Assembly: GCF_964186585.1 (NCBI RefSeq)
Contig: NZ_OZ075067.1
Location: forward strand, 1,674,001-1,738,000
DNA: 64,000 nt
Origin: Microbacterium sp. MM2322
GTDB lineage: Bacteria > Actinomycetota > Actinomycetes > Actinomycetales > Microbacteriaceae
Direction of reading: 5' to 3'
A program made the position numbers and the translations under genes. Position 1 is the first letter of the stretch, and each line of letters begins with the position of its first letter. Below, one piece after another: positions 43,238 through 51,949 of the stretch. Below the pieces are notes generated by a model that saw nothing but the letters and a program-made list of their open reading frames with translations, had not been told where the DNA came from and searched no databases.

Positions 43238-44116
43238 GTGGGGCGCCCCGCGAAGTCCCCCCGGAGCGACGTTCCCCGCATCCACTCCTTGCCTGACGAC
43301 GCGGCATGGGTCGGCGGTCTTCCACCCGTGGGCTCTCCGGAACACCCCTGGCTCATCCGCACACTCGACCGTGTCCTCGCGGTGCAGCGCCCCGCGGTTC
43401 TGGCTCACCTTCGGGCGATCCGGTCGCGGCATCCTGACGCGACCCCCGCGGACATCAGCCGCATCCTCGAGCGCCGCTACCTCGCCGCCGTGACGACGGG
43501 CGGTGCCGCGGTCGGCGCGACAGCGGTGGTCCCCGGTGTCGGCACCGCGGTCACCCTCGCGCTGAGCGGCGCGGAGACGGTGGGCTTCCTCGAGGCGACG
43601 GCACTGTTCGCGCAGTCTTTGGCGGAACTGCACGGCATTCGGGTCAACGACCCCGACAGAGCCCGCGCGCTCGTGCTTACCCTGATGGTCGGCAAGGAAG
43701 GCGTCGACTTGGTCAGCCAGTTCGCCGGCCAGGTGCGCGGGGTCGGACCCGCGCGAGACGTGTACTGGGGCGAGCTCGTCACGACATCACTGCCGCGCGC
43801 GATGGTGGGCCCCCTCATCGACCGGCTGAAGGGCGCTCTCCTGCGCCGGTTCGCAGCGCAGGGCGGCGCATCGCTGATCGGCCGAGTGCTTCCCTTCGGA
43901 ATCGGGGCGGTCGTCGGTGGCAGCGGCAATCACATTCTGGGTCGACGCATCGTCGTCGGGGCTCGGCGAGCTTTCGGTCCTCCTCCGCTCGGGTTTCCCC
44001 CCGAGCTGGACGCCGCCGTGCGGGCAACCCGGCCGGTCGAGTCCTCCCGCCGACCGCGTCTGCGCGGTCGGCATCGCCGGGACTCAGGCGGACCTGAGCT
44101 CGATAGTGCCAGGTAG
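43238..44116 (+). CDS. Membrane-associated protein of EcsC-like type
   Basis: 292 residues. A central hydrophobic Gly/Ala-rich stretch (AAVTTGGAAVGATAVVPGVGTAVTLAL) and a second (GGASLIGRVLPFGIGAVVGGSGNHILG) recall EcsC/DUF697-type membrane-associated proteins; a basic, Arg-rich tail ends it. Function unknown. AGGGG precedes GTG 43238. It follows the nucleotidyltransferase by 16 bp. Confidence 0.6.
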   Translation: MGRPAKSPRSDVPRIHSLPDDAAWVGGLPPVGSPEHPWLIRTLDRVLAVQRPAVLAHLRAIRSRHPDATPADISRILERRYLAAVTTGGAAVGATAVVPGVGTAVTLALSGAETVGFLEATALFAQSLAELHGIRVNDPDRARALVLTLMVGKEGVDLVSQFAGQVRGVGPARDVYWGELVTTSLPRAMVGPLIDRLKGALLRRFAAQGGASLIGRVLPFGIGAVVGGSGNHILGRRIVVGARRAFGPPPLGFPPELDAAVRATRPVESSRRPRLRGRHRRDSGGPELDSAR

Positions 44117-44119
44117 CGT
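44114..44119 (+). promoter_or_regulatory. -10 box (TAGCGT) of leaderless gene at 44126
   Basis: TAGCGT ends 6 bases before GTG 44126; its first three bases are the stop codon of the upstream gene. Confidence 0.5.
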
Positions 44120-44125
44120 GACCAC

Positions 44126-44350
44126 GTGCTCCCCCTTCTCGTCACTCTCCTGATCCTCAACGCCGTCTTCAACGTTCTCGTGTGGCCGACCTTCTTCCGC
44201 CGCGTCTCGCGTGACGCCCGCGCGCACGACGAGCAGGGCCGCCCGACGAGGTTCCTCATCGTCCACGCGGTGTTGATCGCCATGGCGCTCGCCCTCGCCG
44301 CGGCATCCCTCATCGCCGGAATCCTCGCGGCAACCGGCGTCGGAAGCTGA
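44126..44350 (+). CDS. Small two-span membrane protein (74 aa)
   Basis: 74 residues with two hydrophobic helices (LLVTLLILNAVFNVLVWPTFF, and HAVLIAMALALAAASLIAGI) linked by a basic loop (RRVSRDARAHDEQGRPTR). The WPTFF after the first span and overall length resemble the SCO4848 family of actinobacterial membrane proteins. Function unknown. Confidence 0.7.
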   Translation: MLPLLVTLLILNAVFNVLVWPTFFRRVSRDARAHDEQGRPTRFLIVHAVLIAMALALAAASLIAGILAATGVGS

Positions 44351-44416
44351 CCCCCCGTCGTCCTGCACATGCCAGGGTCGGCGCGCAAGTGGTGGGTCCA
44401 CCGGACGAACACTGAC

Positions 44417-44422
44417 TAGCGT
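44417..44422 (+). promoter_or_regulatory. -10 box (TAGCGT) of leaderless acyltransferase gene
   Basis: TAGCGT ends 6 bases before GTG 44429. Confidence 0.5.
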
Positions 44423-44428
44423 TGTCGA

Positions 44429-45571
44429 GTGGTCACGACTCCCCCGAAGCAGCCGCCCGGCCGTATCCAAAGCCTGGACGGCCTGCGCGGAGTAGCCGCA
44501 CTCGTCGTCCTGCTGCACCACTGGCTGCTGATCGCTGAGCCGCTTCTGGAAGGAACGGTGAGCTGGGCGGTGATCTCCGAGTCACCGGTCAAACTCCTCA
44601 CCGCCGGTAACGAAGCGGTCCTCGTCTTCTTCGTCCTGTCGGGACTCGTCGTCGTCCTCCCGGTCTTCCGCGAGAACTTCTCCTGGATGGGGTTCCTCTC
44701 GGCCCGCATCGTCCGCCTCTACGGCCCGGTGATCGCCTCCCTGGCGCTGAGCGCCCTGTTGATCTTCCTCGTCCCGCGCGATCGGTCGACGATGCCGGCC
44801 GGCTCATGGATGGCGGAGACCCACGCGGAGAGCGTGTCCGTGGGATCCTTCTTCGCTCAGGCGTCGCTCGTGCCGCGACAGTACCCCCTCAACAACCCGC
44901 TCTGGTCACTGCACTGGGAGCTCCTCTACTCCATCGTGCTGCCGCTCGCGACGGCTCTCGCTCTCCTCGTCCGGCGTCACGCGCTGATCGCTGTGATCGT
45001 CTGCTGCGCGCTGAGCGTCGCGGGCCGTATTTTCGAGCAGAGCGAGCTGCTCTACTTCCCCGTCTTCATCATCGGAACGATCATGGCGGCGCGCATGCCC
45101 GACCTCCTGGCCTGGGTGGAGCGCCCGCGCGCACGCTGGTTCATGCCGCTGTTCACGCTGCTGAGCGTCGGGATGCTGATCGCCAGCTGGCTCGCACGAC
45201 CGATCGTCCCTAGTGGTACCGACCTCAGCACGGTGCTCTGGGCGTTCGCGGCGCCCGGCGCTGCGGGCATCGTGCTCGTCGCCCTCGCCTGGGGACCCGC
45301 GATCCGGCTGTTCGAAACCCGACCCATCCAATGGCTCGGAAAGATCTCCTTCAGCCTCTACCTCGTCCACGTGCCCGTGCTGGCGACACTGGCGTTCGCC
45401 TTCGGCTCCGAAGCGTGGGCACTCGTCGGGGTGCTCGGCATCCCGATCAGCCTCCTCGTGGCCTGGGGGTTCTATGAGGGAGTCGAAGCTAGAATGCACA
45501 CAGCGGCGCGACGCGTCCACCGAGCTGTTGCGGCGCGAGCGCGTCGCCGGGCCGGGGAAGTCGCGCCCTGA
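44429..45571 (+). CDS. Acyltransferase-3 family membrane protein
   Basis: 380 residues with about ten membrane segments and the acyltransferase-3 signature near the N-terminus (IQSLDGLRGVAALVVLLHHW, where the Arg and His are the catalytic pair). The family O-acylates surface sugars, peptidoglycan or polymers. Its position before the glycerophosphotransferase genes suggests modification of the polymer they make (inference). Confidence 0.9.
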   Translation: MVTTPPKQPPGRIQSLDGLRGVAALVVLLHHWLLIAEPLLEGTVSWAVISESPVKLLTAGNEAVLVFFVLSGLVVVLPVFRENFSWMGFLSARIVRLYGPVIASLALSALLIFLVPRDRSTMPAGSWMAETHAESVSVGSFFAQASLVPRQYPLNNPLWSLHWELLYSIVLPLATALALLVRRHALIAVIVCCALSVAGRIFEQSELLYFPVFIIGTIMAARMPDLLAWVERPRARWFMPLFTLLSVGMLIASWLARPIVPSGTDLSTVLWAFAAPGAAGIVLVALAWGPAIRLFETRPIQWLGKISFSLYLVHVPVLATLAFAFGSEAWALVGVLGIPISLLVAWGFYEGVEARMHTAARRVHRAVAARARRRAGEVAP

Positions 45572-45600
45572 TCTGCCGCCGACGAGAGCACAGCACATAC

Positions 45601-48123
45601 ATGCGTTCGCCCCTTCCGCCCGCCGTCACCCGAGCCGTTCGCTGGGCTCTCACCCGCGCGAAGCGCATCCCCACGTCGGAGCAGATCGCCTGGTCCCGTT
45701 CCCTCCCGCTTCGGCCTCGGACGGTGGTCTACGAATCGTTCGCGGGAAACGGTGCGCTCTGCAATCCTGACGCCATCTTCCGGGCCCTCTTGTCCGACCC
45801 CGATTTCGCCGACCTCACCCACGTCTGGGCGATCAGCGATGCGGATGCCGCAGCCGCCGTGCGTGCGGAGTTCGCGGGACATCGCAACGTGTCGGTCGTG
45901 AAACGCGGCAGCGGCGCCTACTGGCGCACCGTGTCCACCGCCGGCTACCTCATCAACAACGCCACCTTCCCGCCCGCTTTCGGCAAGCGGACCGGCCAGG
46001 TCTACCTGAACACGTGGCACGGAACGCCGCTAAAGTTGATGGGCTTCGACATGCCCGGAGGCGCCCGAGAGTCCGCGAACACCCTCCGGAACCTGCTCAA
46101 CGCGGACTATCTCCTGGCCGCGAACCCGTTCATGGCGGAGACCATGTACGAGGACGCCTACCAGCTGCGCAACGTCTACCGCGGCGCGATCATCGAAGAG
46201 GGCTACCCCCGGATCGACCGCCAGTGGATGACCGGGGCGGAGCGCGCACAGCGCATCGCCGATCTGGGTGCCCGCCTCGGAACCGATCTCACCGACAAGC
46301 GGATCGTGCTGTTCGCCCCGACGTGGCGCGGAACCTCGTTCCAGGCTCCCGACGCCGACCTCGCGCACCTCGCCGACCAAGTGGCGGGGATCCAGCGGGA
46401 AGTGGGTGAAGACGCCGTCGTCCTCCTCAAGACCCACCAGGTCGTCCACCGGGCGGCCACCCGCATCCCCGCCCTGAAGCGTCTGCTCGTTCCCAACACC
46501 ACGGCGACGAACGTCCTGCTGGGCCTTGCGGACGCATTGATCACGGACTACTCGTCGATCTTCTTCGATTACCTCGCCACGGGCCGCCCCATCGGCTTCC
46601 TGGTTCCCGACGGCGATTCGTACGCCGCTGAACGCGGTACCTACATGCCGCTCGACGAGCTTCCCGGCCCCGTGAGCACCGACCCTGCGGCGCTCGGGCA
46701 TGAGCTCGCCGGATTGATGGGGCCGAACGCCGCGCCGCATCCCCGCTATGCGGAATGGGCGGAGCGGTTCGTCCCCTACGACGACGGCCAGGCCACCTCG
46801 CGGGTCATCGACGTCGTCTTCCGCGGACGGGCGGCCGACCGGAGAGTCCGTCCGGTGCGGCGCGACGAGCGCCCGCGGCTCTTGTTCTACCTGGGCGGCA
46901 TGCGCCTCAACGGCATCACGACCGCCGCCGTCAACCTGCTCAATTCGCTCGACACCGAGCGCTACGACGTCACCGCGCTGATGGCCAATCCTCGGGGGGC
47001 CACGACGCGGCACAATCAGGCCCGCCTCAACCCCGACATCCGACAGGTCTTCCGGGTCGGCGGGATGAACGGGCTCAAAGCCCGTCAGGCCCTGCGGCGG
47101 GTGGCAGATGTGAGTACCGACCCGCTCCGCGCGCACCGGCGGCTCGGACACCGCACGCTGTGGCGAGACGAGTGGACGCGAATCTTCGGATCGGCGAAGT
47201 TCGATTGGGTGGCCGATTTCAGCGGCTACAGCCCCTTCTGGGCGCATCTGCTCCTGCACTCGCCCCGCGCGACTCGCGCGATCTGGCTCCACAACGAGAT
47301 GGCGGCGGATCGCGACCGAACCGTCAACGGGAAGCAGGCGTTCCGCCGTTCGCTCGGCCGGGTCTTCGCGATGTACCGGGCCTACGATCAGCTGGTCTCG
47401 GTCTCCCCCGCGCTCACCGAGCTCAACCGTGTCGAGCTCGCCGACTTCGCGCCCGCCGAGCGGTTCGTGACTCTCCGGAACCTTCCCGACGCCGTGTCTG
47501 CCACGCCCGACGACGACGGCGGCGAAGCGGGCGAATTCGCAGAAGACGACGCCGCACTCGATGAGAGGATCGATGCCGCCCTGGCGACGCCCGGCATCCG
47601 GCGGTTCATCACGGTGGGTCGCTTGTCGACCGAAAAGAACCACGCACGTCTCATCCGTGCCTTCGCACGGATATCCAGGACGGCACCGAACACCCAGCTC
47701 TTCATCGTCGGCGGAGGGCCTCTCCGCGGCGAGCTGGAGCGGCAGGTGCGCGATGCGGGGCTCACGGGCCGAGTGTTCCTCACCGGCTCCCTCCGGGACC
47801 CCGTCTCGGTCATGCGGCGCTGCGACTGCTTCGTGCTCTCGAGCGACTACGAAGGTCAACCGATGGTGCTGATCGAGGCGGCGCAGCTCGCCATGCCCAT
47901 CGTCTCGACGGCGTTCGCGTCGGCGCGCGGGGCTCTTCCGGGTGACGACATGCACATCGTCGAGCGAGACGACGAGGCACTCGCGGAGGGGATGACGGCC
48001 TTCCTCGACGGTCGCGTGGCGCCCGCGTCTCTCGATGTCGAGGCTTATTCCGCGGAGGTCCTCGCCCAGTTCGACGCGCTCATCCCCGATCCGACGCGTT
48101 CGACCGTCCCTGGTACGCAGTGA
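45601..48123 (+). CDS. CDP-glycerol glycerophosphotransferase fused to GT4 glycosyltransferase
   Basis: 840 residues with two enzymes. The N-terminal half (about 35-400) is a TagF-type domain: ESFAGNGALCNPDAIFRALL, NTWHGTPLKLMGFDMPGG, VLFAPTWRG, HQVVH, and the ADALITDYSSIFFDYLATGRP motif. The C-terminal half (about 415-830) is a GT-B glycosyltransferase of GT4 type: FYLGGMRLNGITTAAVNLLN, FITVGRLSTEKNHARLIRAF, and the EGQPMVLIEAAQLAMPIV donor motif. It should extend a glycerol-phosphate-type polymer and add sugars. Its end overlaps the next gene by 4 bases. Confidence 0.92.
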   Translation: MRSPLPPAVTRAVRWALTRAKRIPTSEQIAWSRSLPLRPRTVVYESFAGNGALCNPDAIFRALLSDPDFADLTHVWAISDADAAAAVRAEFAGHRNVSVVKRGSGAYWRTVSTAGYLINNATFPPAFGKRTGQVYLNTWHGTPLKLMGFDMPGGARESANTLRNLLNADYLLAANPFMAETMYEDAYQLRNVYRGAIIEEGYPRIDRQWMTGAERAQRIADLGARLGTDLTDKRIVLFAPTWRGTSFQAPDADLAHLADQVAGIQREVGEDAVVLLKTHQVVHRAATRIPALKRLLVPNTTATNVLLGLADALITDYSSIFFDYLATGRPIGFLVPDGDSYAAERGTYMPLDELPGPVSTDPAALGHELAGLMGPNAAPHPRYAEWAERFVPYDDGQATSRVIDVVFRGRAADRRVRPVRRDERPRLLFYLGGMRLNGITTAAVNLLNSLDTERYDVTALMANPRGATTRHNQARLNPDIRQVFRVGGMNGLKARQALRRVADVSTDPLRAHRRLGHRTLWRDEWTRIFGSAKFDWVADFSGYSPFWAHLLLHSPRATRAIWLHNEMAADRDRTVNGKQAFRRSLGRVFAMYRAYDQLVSVSPALTELNRVELADFAPAERFVTLRNLPDAVSATPDDDGGEAGEFAEDDAALDERIDAALATPGIRRFITVGRLSTEKNHARLIRAFARISRTAPNTQLFIVGGGPLRGELERQVRDAGLTGRVFLTGSLRDPVSVMRRCDCFVLSSDYEGQPMVLIEAAQLAMPIVSTAFASARGALPGDDMHIVERDDEALAEGMTAFLDGRVAPASLDVEAYSAEVLAQFDALIPDPTRSTVPGTQ

Positions 48124-49187
48124 CCATCGACGCGCCGGTTCCGGCGCCTGGCGCTGGAGTGACGTTCGTGATGCCGGTGCTGAACGAGCGGGACTATCTC
48201 GAACGTGCCGTGCAGACGGTACTCCAGCAGGAGGTGCACGGCCCCGCGGAGCTGGTCCTTGCTCTCGGACCCTCGACGGATGGAACGACCGAACTCGCAC
48301 GCCGGCTCGCTGACGTGGACTCCCGGATCCGCCTCGTCGACAATCCCCGGGCGGACATCCCCGTCGCCCTGAACCTCGCGATCCGCGCCGCTCGACATCC
48401 GACGATCGTGCGCGTCGACGCGCACTCCGAACTCGCCCCCGGTTACACCCGCCAGGCACTCGCGACCCTCGATCGCGTTCGCGCCGCGAATGTGGGTGGT
48501 GTCATGCGCGCCGACGGCCGAACCCCGTTCCAACGCGCTGTCGCGATCGCCTACAACTCTCCTGTGGGACTGGGCGGCGGCGCCTACCACGGCGGCGCGC
48601 CAGAGGGACCCGCGGAGTCGGCGTACCTCGGCGTGATGCGCCGGACGGTGCTCGACGAGGTCGGCATGTTCGACGAGACCATCCGCCGCGGCGAGGACTG
48701 GGAACTCAATCTCCGCATCCGCCAGGCGGGATACCGGGTCTGGTTCGATCCGCAGCTCGCCGTGACCTACTGGCCTCGGGAGAGCTGGACGCGCCTCGCG
48801 CGTCAGTTCTTCGCCACCGGCACGTGGCGGGGCGAACTGGTTCGCCGGTTCGGTCGGCAGAACTCCCTCCGCTTCTTCGCGCCGCCGTCCCTCGTCCTCG
48901 CCGTCGCGACGAGTGTCGTCCTCGGATCGCTGCAGCTCCTCGGGGTCGTCGGAGGAACCGCATCCGTGATCCTTTCGGTCATCCATCTGCCCGTCGCGCT
49001 GTACGTCGCGTGCGTCATCGGATTCGGCGTGATCGCCGGCGGATCGCTGCGCGAGCGCAGTTGGCTCGCGGCCGTCCTCCCCACCATGCACCTCGCGTGG
49101 GGCGCGGGCTTCCTCCGGGGCCTGGTCCGCGGCGCGAAAGACACCGTCGACACCTCACGCCTGGACCGCAATACCCCACTGCCCTGA
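48120..49187 (+). CDS. GT2-family glycosyltransferase
   Basis: 355 residues: GT-A domain with VTFVMPVLNERDYLERAVQT, the DAHSE metal motif (RVDAHSELAPG) and the later RRGEDWELNLRIRQAGYRVW acceptor region, followed by two or three C-terminal membrane segments (about 255-315). This resembles membrane-anchored polysaccharide glycosyltransferases. GTG 48120 overlaps the previous stop. Confidence 0.92.
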   Translation: MTIDAPVPAPGAGVTFVMPVLNERDYLERAVQTVLQQEVHGPAELVLALGPSTDGTTELARRLADVDSRIRLVDNPRADIPVALNLAIRAARHPTIVRVDAHSELAPGYTRQALATLDRVRAANVGGVMRADGRTPFQRAVAIAYNSPVGLGGGAYHGGAPEGPAESAYLGVMRRTVLDEVGMFDETIRRGEDWELNLRIRQAGYRVWFDPQLAVTYWPRESWTRLARQFFATGTWRGELVRRFGRQNSLRFFAPPSLVLAVATSVVLGSLQLLGVVGGTASVILSVIHLPVALYVACVIGFGVIAGGSLRERSWLAAVLPTMHLAWGAGFLRGLVRGAKDTVDTSRLDRNTPLP

Positions 49188-49208
49188 ATCAGGACGGATG
49201 CCGCGGCC

Positions 49209-50654
49209 TCAGTCGCGCGCGATCATCCCCTGATCGAGAAGCCGCGCGACGACCCGCTCAGCGGCGCGACCATCATCGCGCGCGTTGAAACGCGCAGCCC
49301 ACGAGTCGTATCGCGTCGCGTAGCGCGAGGGGGTCTCGGGGTCGACGAGGGCCGCGGTGAGCTCATCCTGCGATGAGGTGAGCGGCCCCGGCGCACGTTC
49401 GGCCAGATCGAAGTAGAAGCCGCGCAGCTTGCCGCGGTAGTGCGCGAGGTCGGGAACGAAGAAGTACACCGGCTTCCCCGTCCCGGTGAAGTCGAACATA
49501 ACCGACGAATAGTCGGTGATGAGGGCGTCCGCTGCCAGCAGGAGGGCGGAGACGTCGGGGTACGCCGTCACATCGATGACGCGCGAACCGGTCGTGTCCC
49601 CACCCGACAGGAGCGTCCGGGAGTGTCCCCGCACGAGCACGACGGCACCGGCATCCGCAGCCAACCGCTCGAGGTCGAGGAAGTCGACCATCTGCTCGCG
49701 GTCGTCGCGCCAGGTGGGCGCGTACAACAGCACGCGGTCGTCGGGACTCAGACCGAGACCGCTTCGGACGAGATCCCGGTCGCCGGAGACGAGGACGTCG
49801 TTCCGGGGGTACCCCTCGACCCAGACCGGTCGCCTGCCGAAGGCGTAGGCCTTCGCGAGAATACGGGCAGCGTACGGGTTCTGCGCGAGGAGGACGTCCC
49901 ACCGCCGACTCTCCCGCACTACCGCCACTGCCCGACGGGGATCGAAGCCGGGACGGTCGAGGGCGAGCCTCTTGAGCGGCGTGCCGTGCCACGTCTGAAG
50001 GATGCGCTGGCCGGGGCGGCGGACGAACCGGCGACGCAACCAGTCGTTCACGACGAGGAGGCGCGAGATGCCCCGGGCGCGCCACCACTCCGCAGTTCCC
50101 TCGACTACCGCCACGGCGCCCGCCGGCACGTCCACCGACCGGTCGACGACGCTCCAGTAGCGCGTCACTCCCGGCGCCACTCGAGCGATCTCCGCATCGA
50201 TCGCACGCGGATTGCAGCTGGCGTTGCGCCCGTAGAAGCTCTCGAAGAAGACGGCGTTCTCGATCTCGCCGGCGCCGCTCGCGTAGTCCTGCTCGAGCGC
50301 CGCCTGACCTGCCGGTGTCGCCTCAGCGTCCTGCAGCGGCGGCCCGACGACGACGTGTCCGTCGGTGATCTCGACGGCGACCGTCTCGCCGAGGGCGCGT
50401 GGCAGTCCCGCGATCTCGGCGGGGTCGAGCGCACGCCCGTCCACCTCGACGCGGTACGCACCACTCGGCACCGCGAGGGCGGGGCCGGCCCAGCGGGAGA
50501 CGCGCAGGGGAAGGTCGGCGCGCCACCCGGCATCCGTCGTCGAGAGCGACGCGACCGAATGCGCGCGACGGCCGACTATGCGAACCGACGCGGGCGGGGT
50601 CCCGGTGCCCTCGAGGACCAGCGCGTCGCCCGCTGCCAGGGTGGCGTGGATCAT
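49209..50654 (-). CDS. CDP-glycerol glycerophosphotransferase family protein
   Basis: 481 residues. An N-terminal 130-residue beta-rich domain precedes the TagF domain, which shows ESFYGRNASCNPRAIDAEI, QTWHGTPLKRLALDRPGFDP, LLYAPTWRDD, RGHSR and DALITDYSSVMFDFTGTGKP. It polymerises glycerol phosphate or a related unit from CDP-alditol. ATG 50654 overlaps the stop of the gene before it (ATGA). Confidence 0.92.
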   Translation of the reverse strand: MIHATLAAGDALVLEGTGTPPASVRIVGRRAHSVASLSTTDAGWRADLPLRVSRWAGPALAVPSGAYRVEVDGRALDPAEIAGLPRALGETVAVEITDGHVVVGPPLQDAEATPAGQAALEQDYASGAGEIENAVFFESFYGRNASCNPRAIDAEIARVAPGVTRYWSVVDRSVDVPAGAVAVVEGTAEWWRARGISRLLVVNDWLRRRFVRRPGQRILQTWHGTPLKRLALDRPGFDPRRAVAVVRESRRWDVLLAQNPYAARILAKAYAFGRRPVWVEGYPRNDVLVSGDRDLVRSGLGLSPDDRVLLYAPTWRDDREQMVDFLDLERLAADAGAVVLVRGHSRTLLSGGDTTGSRVIDVTAYPDVSALLLAADALITDYSSVMFDFTGTGKPVYFFVPDLAHYRGKLRGFYFDLAERAPGPLTSSQDELTAALVDPETPSRYATRYDSWAARFNARDDGRAAERVVARLLDQGMIARD

Positions 50655-51895
50655 GAGTTCCCCCTCCGTGAGCGCGGCGACGCGAGCTGGCGCTGGACCG
50701 CCCCGTAGACGCGCTCTGCGTTGCGTCCGTCGCGGAATGCGTGCACCCGACGACTCAGCTCCGCTGCGCGGTCGACACGGCGCATCCGTTCGCCGTCGTC
50801 TCCGAAGACGTGCCGAAGTTGACGGGTCACATCGCGCCACGATGCGGCGACATCGTCGCCGGCGACGTCACGGTACCGGCCGTAGAACCCGCGCTCCGCA
50901 GCGTACTGCTCCTCATCCGGCGCGAAGAACACGACCGGCAGCGGGATGAGAGCGGTGTCGAAGACGAGGGAGGAGTAGTCGGTGATGAGGGCGTCGAACG
51001 CGCGGAGGACCGGAGTGACATCGGCGAGCAGATCGGACCCCATGAGGCGCACCCGGCCAGCGGCGGATGGAGGCTGGTACTCCCCCGCTCCCAGCGGGTG
51101 CGACCGGATCACCAGTACGGCATCCGTCGCCTCGAGCGTCGCGTCGATGTCTGCCCACTCTGCCGCCGTCGGGACCGCCGGGTCGGGGGCGCCGTCGCGC
51201 CACGTCGGCGCGTACAGCACGAGATTCGCCCCCTGGACGGTGCCGACGAGGGACTCGACCACCGATCGAGCCTCGGATGCCGCCCCGCCAGCCGAGAGGA
51301 CGTCGACGCGCGGTTCGCCCGTCACCACGATCCGGTCGTGACCGAGGCCGAAAGCGGATTCGAGTCGGCCCCGGACGAGGTGCGAAGCGGCAGGGATCAT
51401 GCGGATGCGACGCTGCGTGCGGCGATACGCGGCGGCCAGCAGTCGGGCCAGGCCGGGGATCGGCAGTGGCGCCTGCGCGGTGACGGGCGAGTCCAGTCCG
51501 AGCCGCTTGAGTGGGATGCCGTGCCAGAGCTGCACGAGGAACGAACCCGACGTCGCGTAGCGGTTGACGTCGCCCGCACCGTGGGTGACGACGACCACCC
51601 GGGCCCTCGCGGTCGCCCAGAACCCGCGGAGTCCCTGCTTCGGCACGGACGGGATGCCGGCGCGTCGAGCGTCATCGGCATCCTTCGGTGAACCGGTCAG
51701 CCAGATGGTCCGCTCACCACCACGGGTCGCGACCTGCCAGAGCGCCCACGCCCCCTCACCGACGCCGGCAGCGGAGCCGAAGACCCAGAGGTCTCTCGAG
51801 CGCGGAATGAGCCGCGTGGCCACCAGGCCAAGGACGTGGAGCGGAAGCCTCACCACCTGTGCGCCGTTGCCCGACGAGAACGAGAACGACCCCAT
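50651..51895 (-). CDS. CDP-glycerol glycerophosphotransferase family protein
   Basis: 414 residues, shorter than its neighbour: LWVFGSAAGVGEGAWALWQV at the start, VQLWHGIPLKRLGLDSP, LVLYAPTWRDG, IRSHPLGAGEY and DALITDYSSLVFDTALIPLP are the TagF motifs. It forms a two-gene operon with the next gene. Together with the fusion protein this makes three TagF-type domains, suggesting a polymer with more than one linkage step. Confidence 0.91.
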   Translation of the reverse strand: MGSFSFSSGNGAQVVRLPLHVLGLVATRLIPRSRDLWVFGSAAGVGEGAWALWQVATRGGERTIWLTGSPKDADDARRAGIPSVPKQGLRGFWATARARVVVVTHGAGDVNRYATSGSFLVQLWHGIPLKRLGLDSPVTAQAPLPIPGLARLLAAAYRRTQRRIRMIPAASHLVRGRLESAFGLGHDRIVVTGEPRVDVLSAGGAASEARSVVESLVGTVQGANLVLYAPTWRDGAPDPAVPTAAEWADIDATLEATDAVLVIRSHPLGAGEYQPPSAAGRVRLMGSDLLADVTPVLRAFDALITDYSSLVFDTALIPLPVVFFAPDEEQYAAERGFYGRYRDVAGDDVAASWRDVTRQLRHVFGDDGERMRRVDRAAELSRRVHAFRDGRNAERVYGAVQRQLASPRSRRGNS

Positions 51896-51901
51896 CCCGC
51901 G

Positions 51902-51907
51902 AGCCTA
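51902..51907 (-). promoter_or_regulatory. -10 box (TAGGCT) of leaderless glycerophosphotransferase operon
   Basis: TAGGCT on the minus strand ends 6 bases before ATG 51895. Confidence 0.5.
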
Positions 51908-51949
51908 TCGCGGGGTGGGGTCGTGACTCGGAGCGTCTCGGCCGTGCGG

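Noticed and set aside
46030-48459. 809-codon open frame on the minus strand
   Set aside because: Antisense shadow of the TagF-GT4 fusion and the GT2 gene; Arg-rich composition and no motif.
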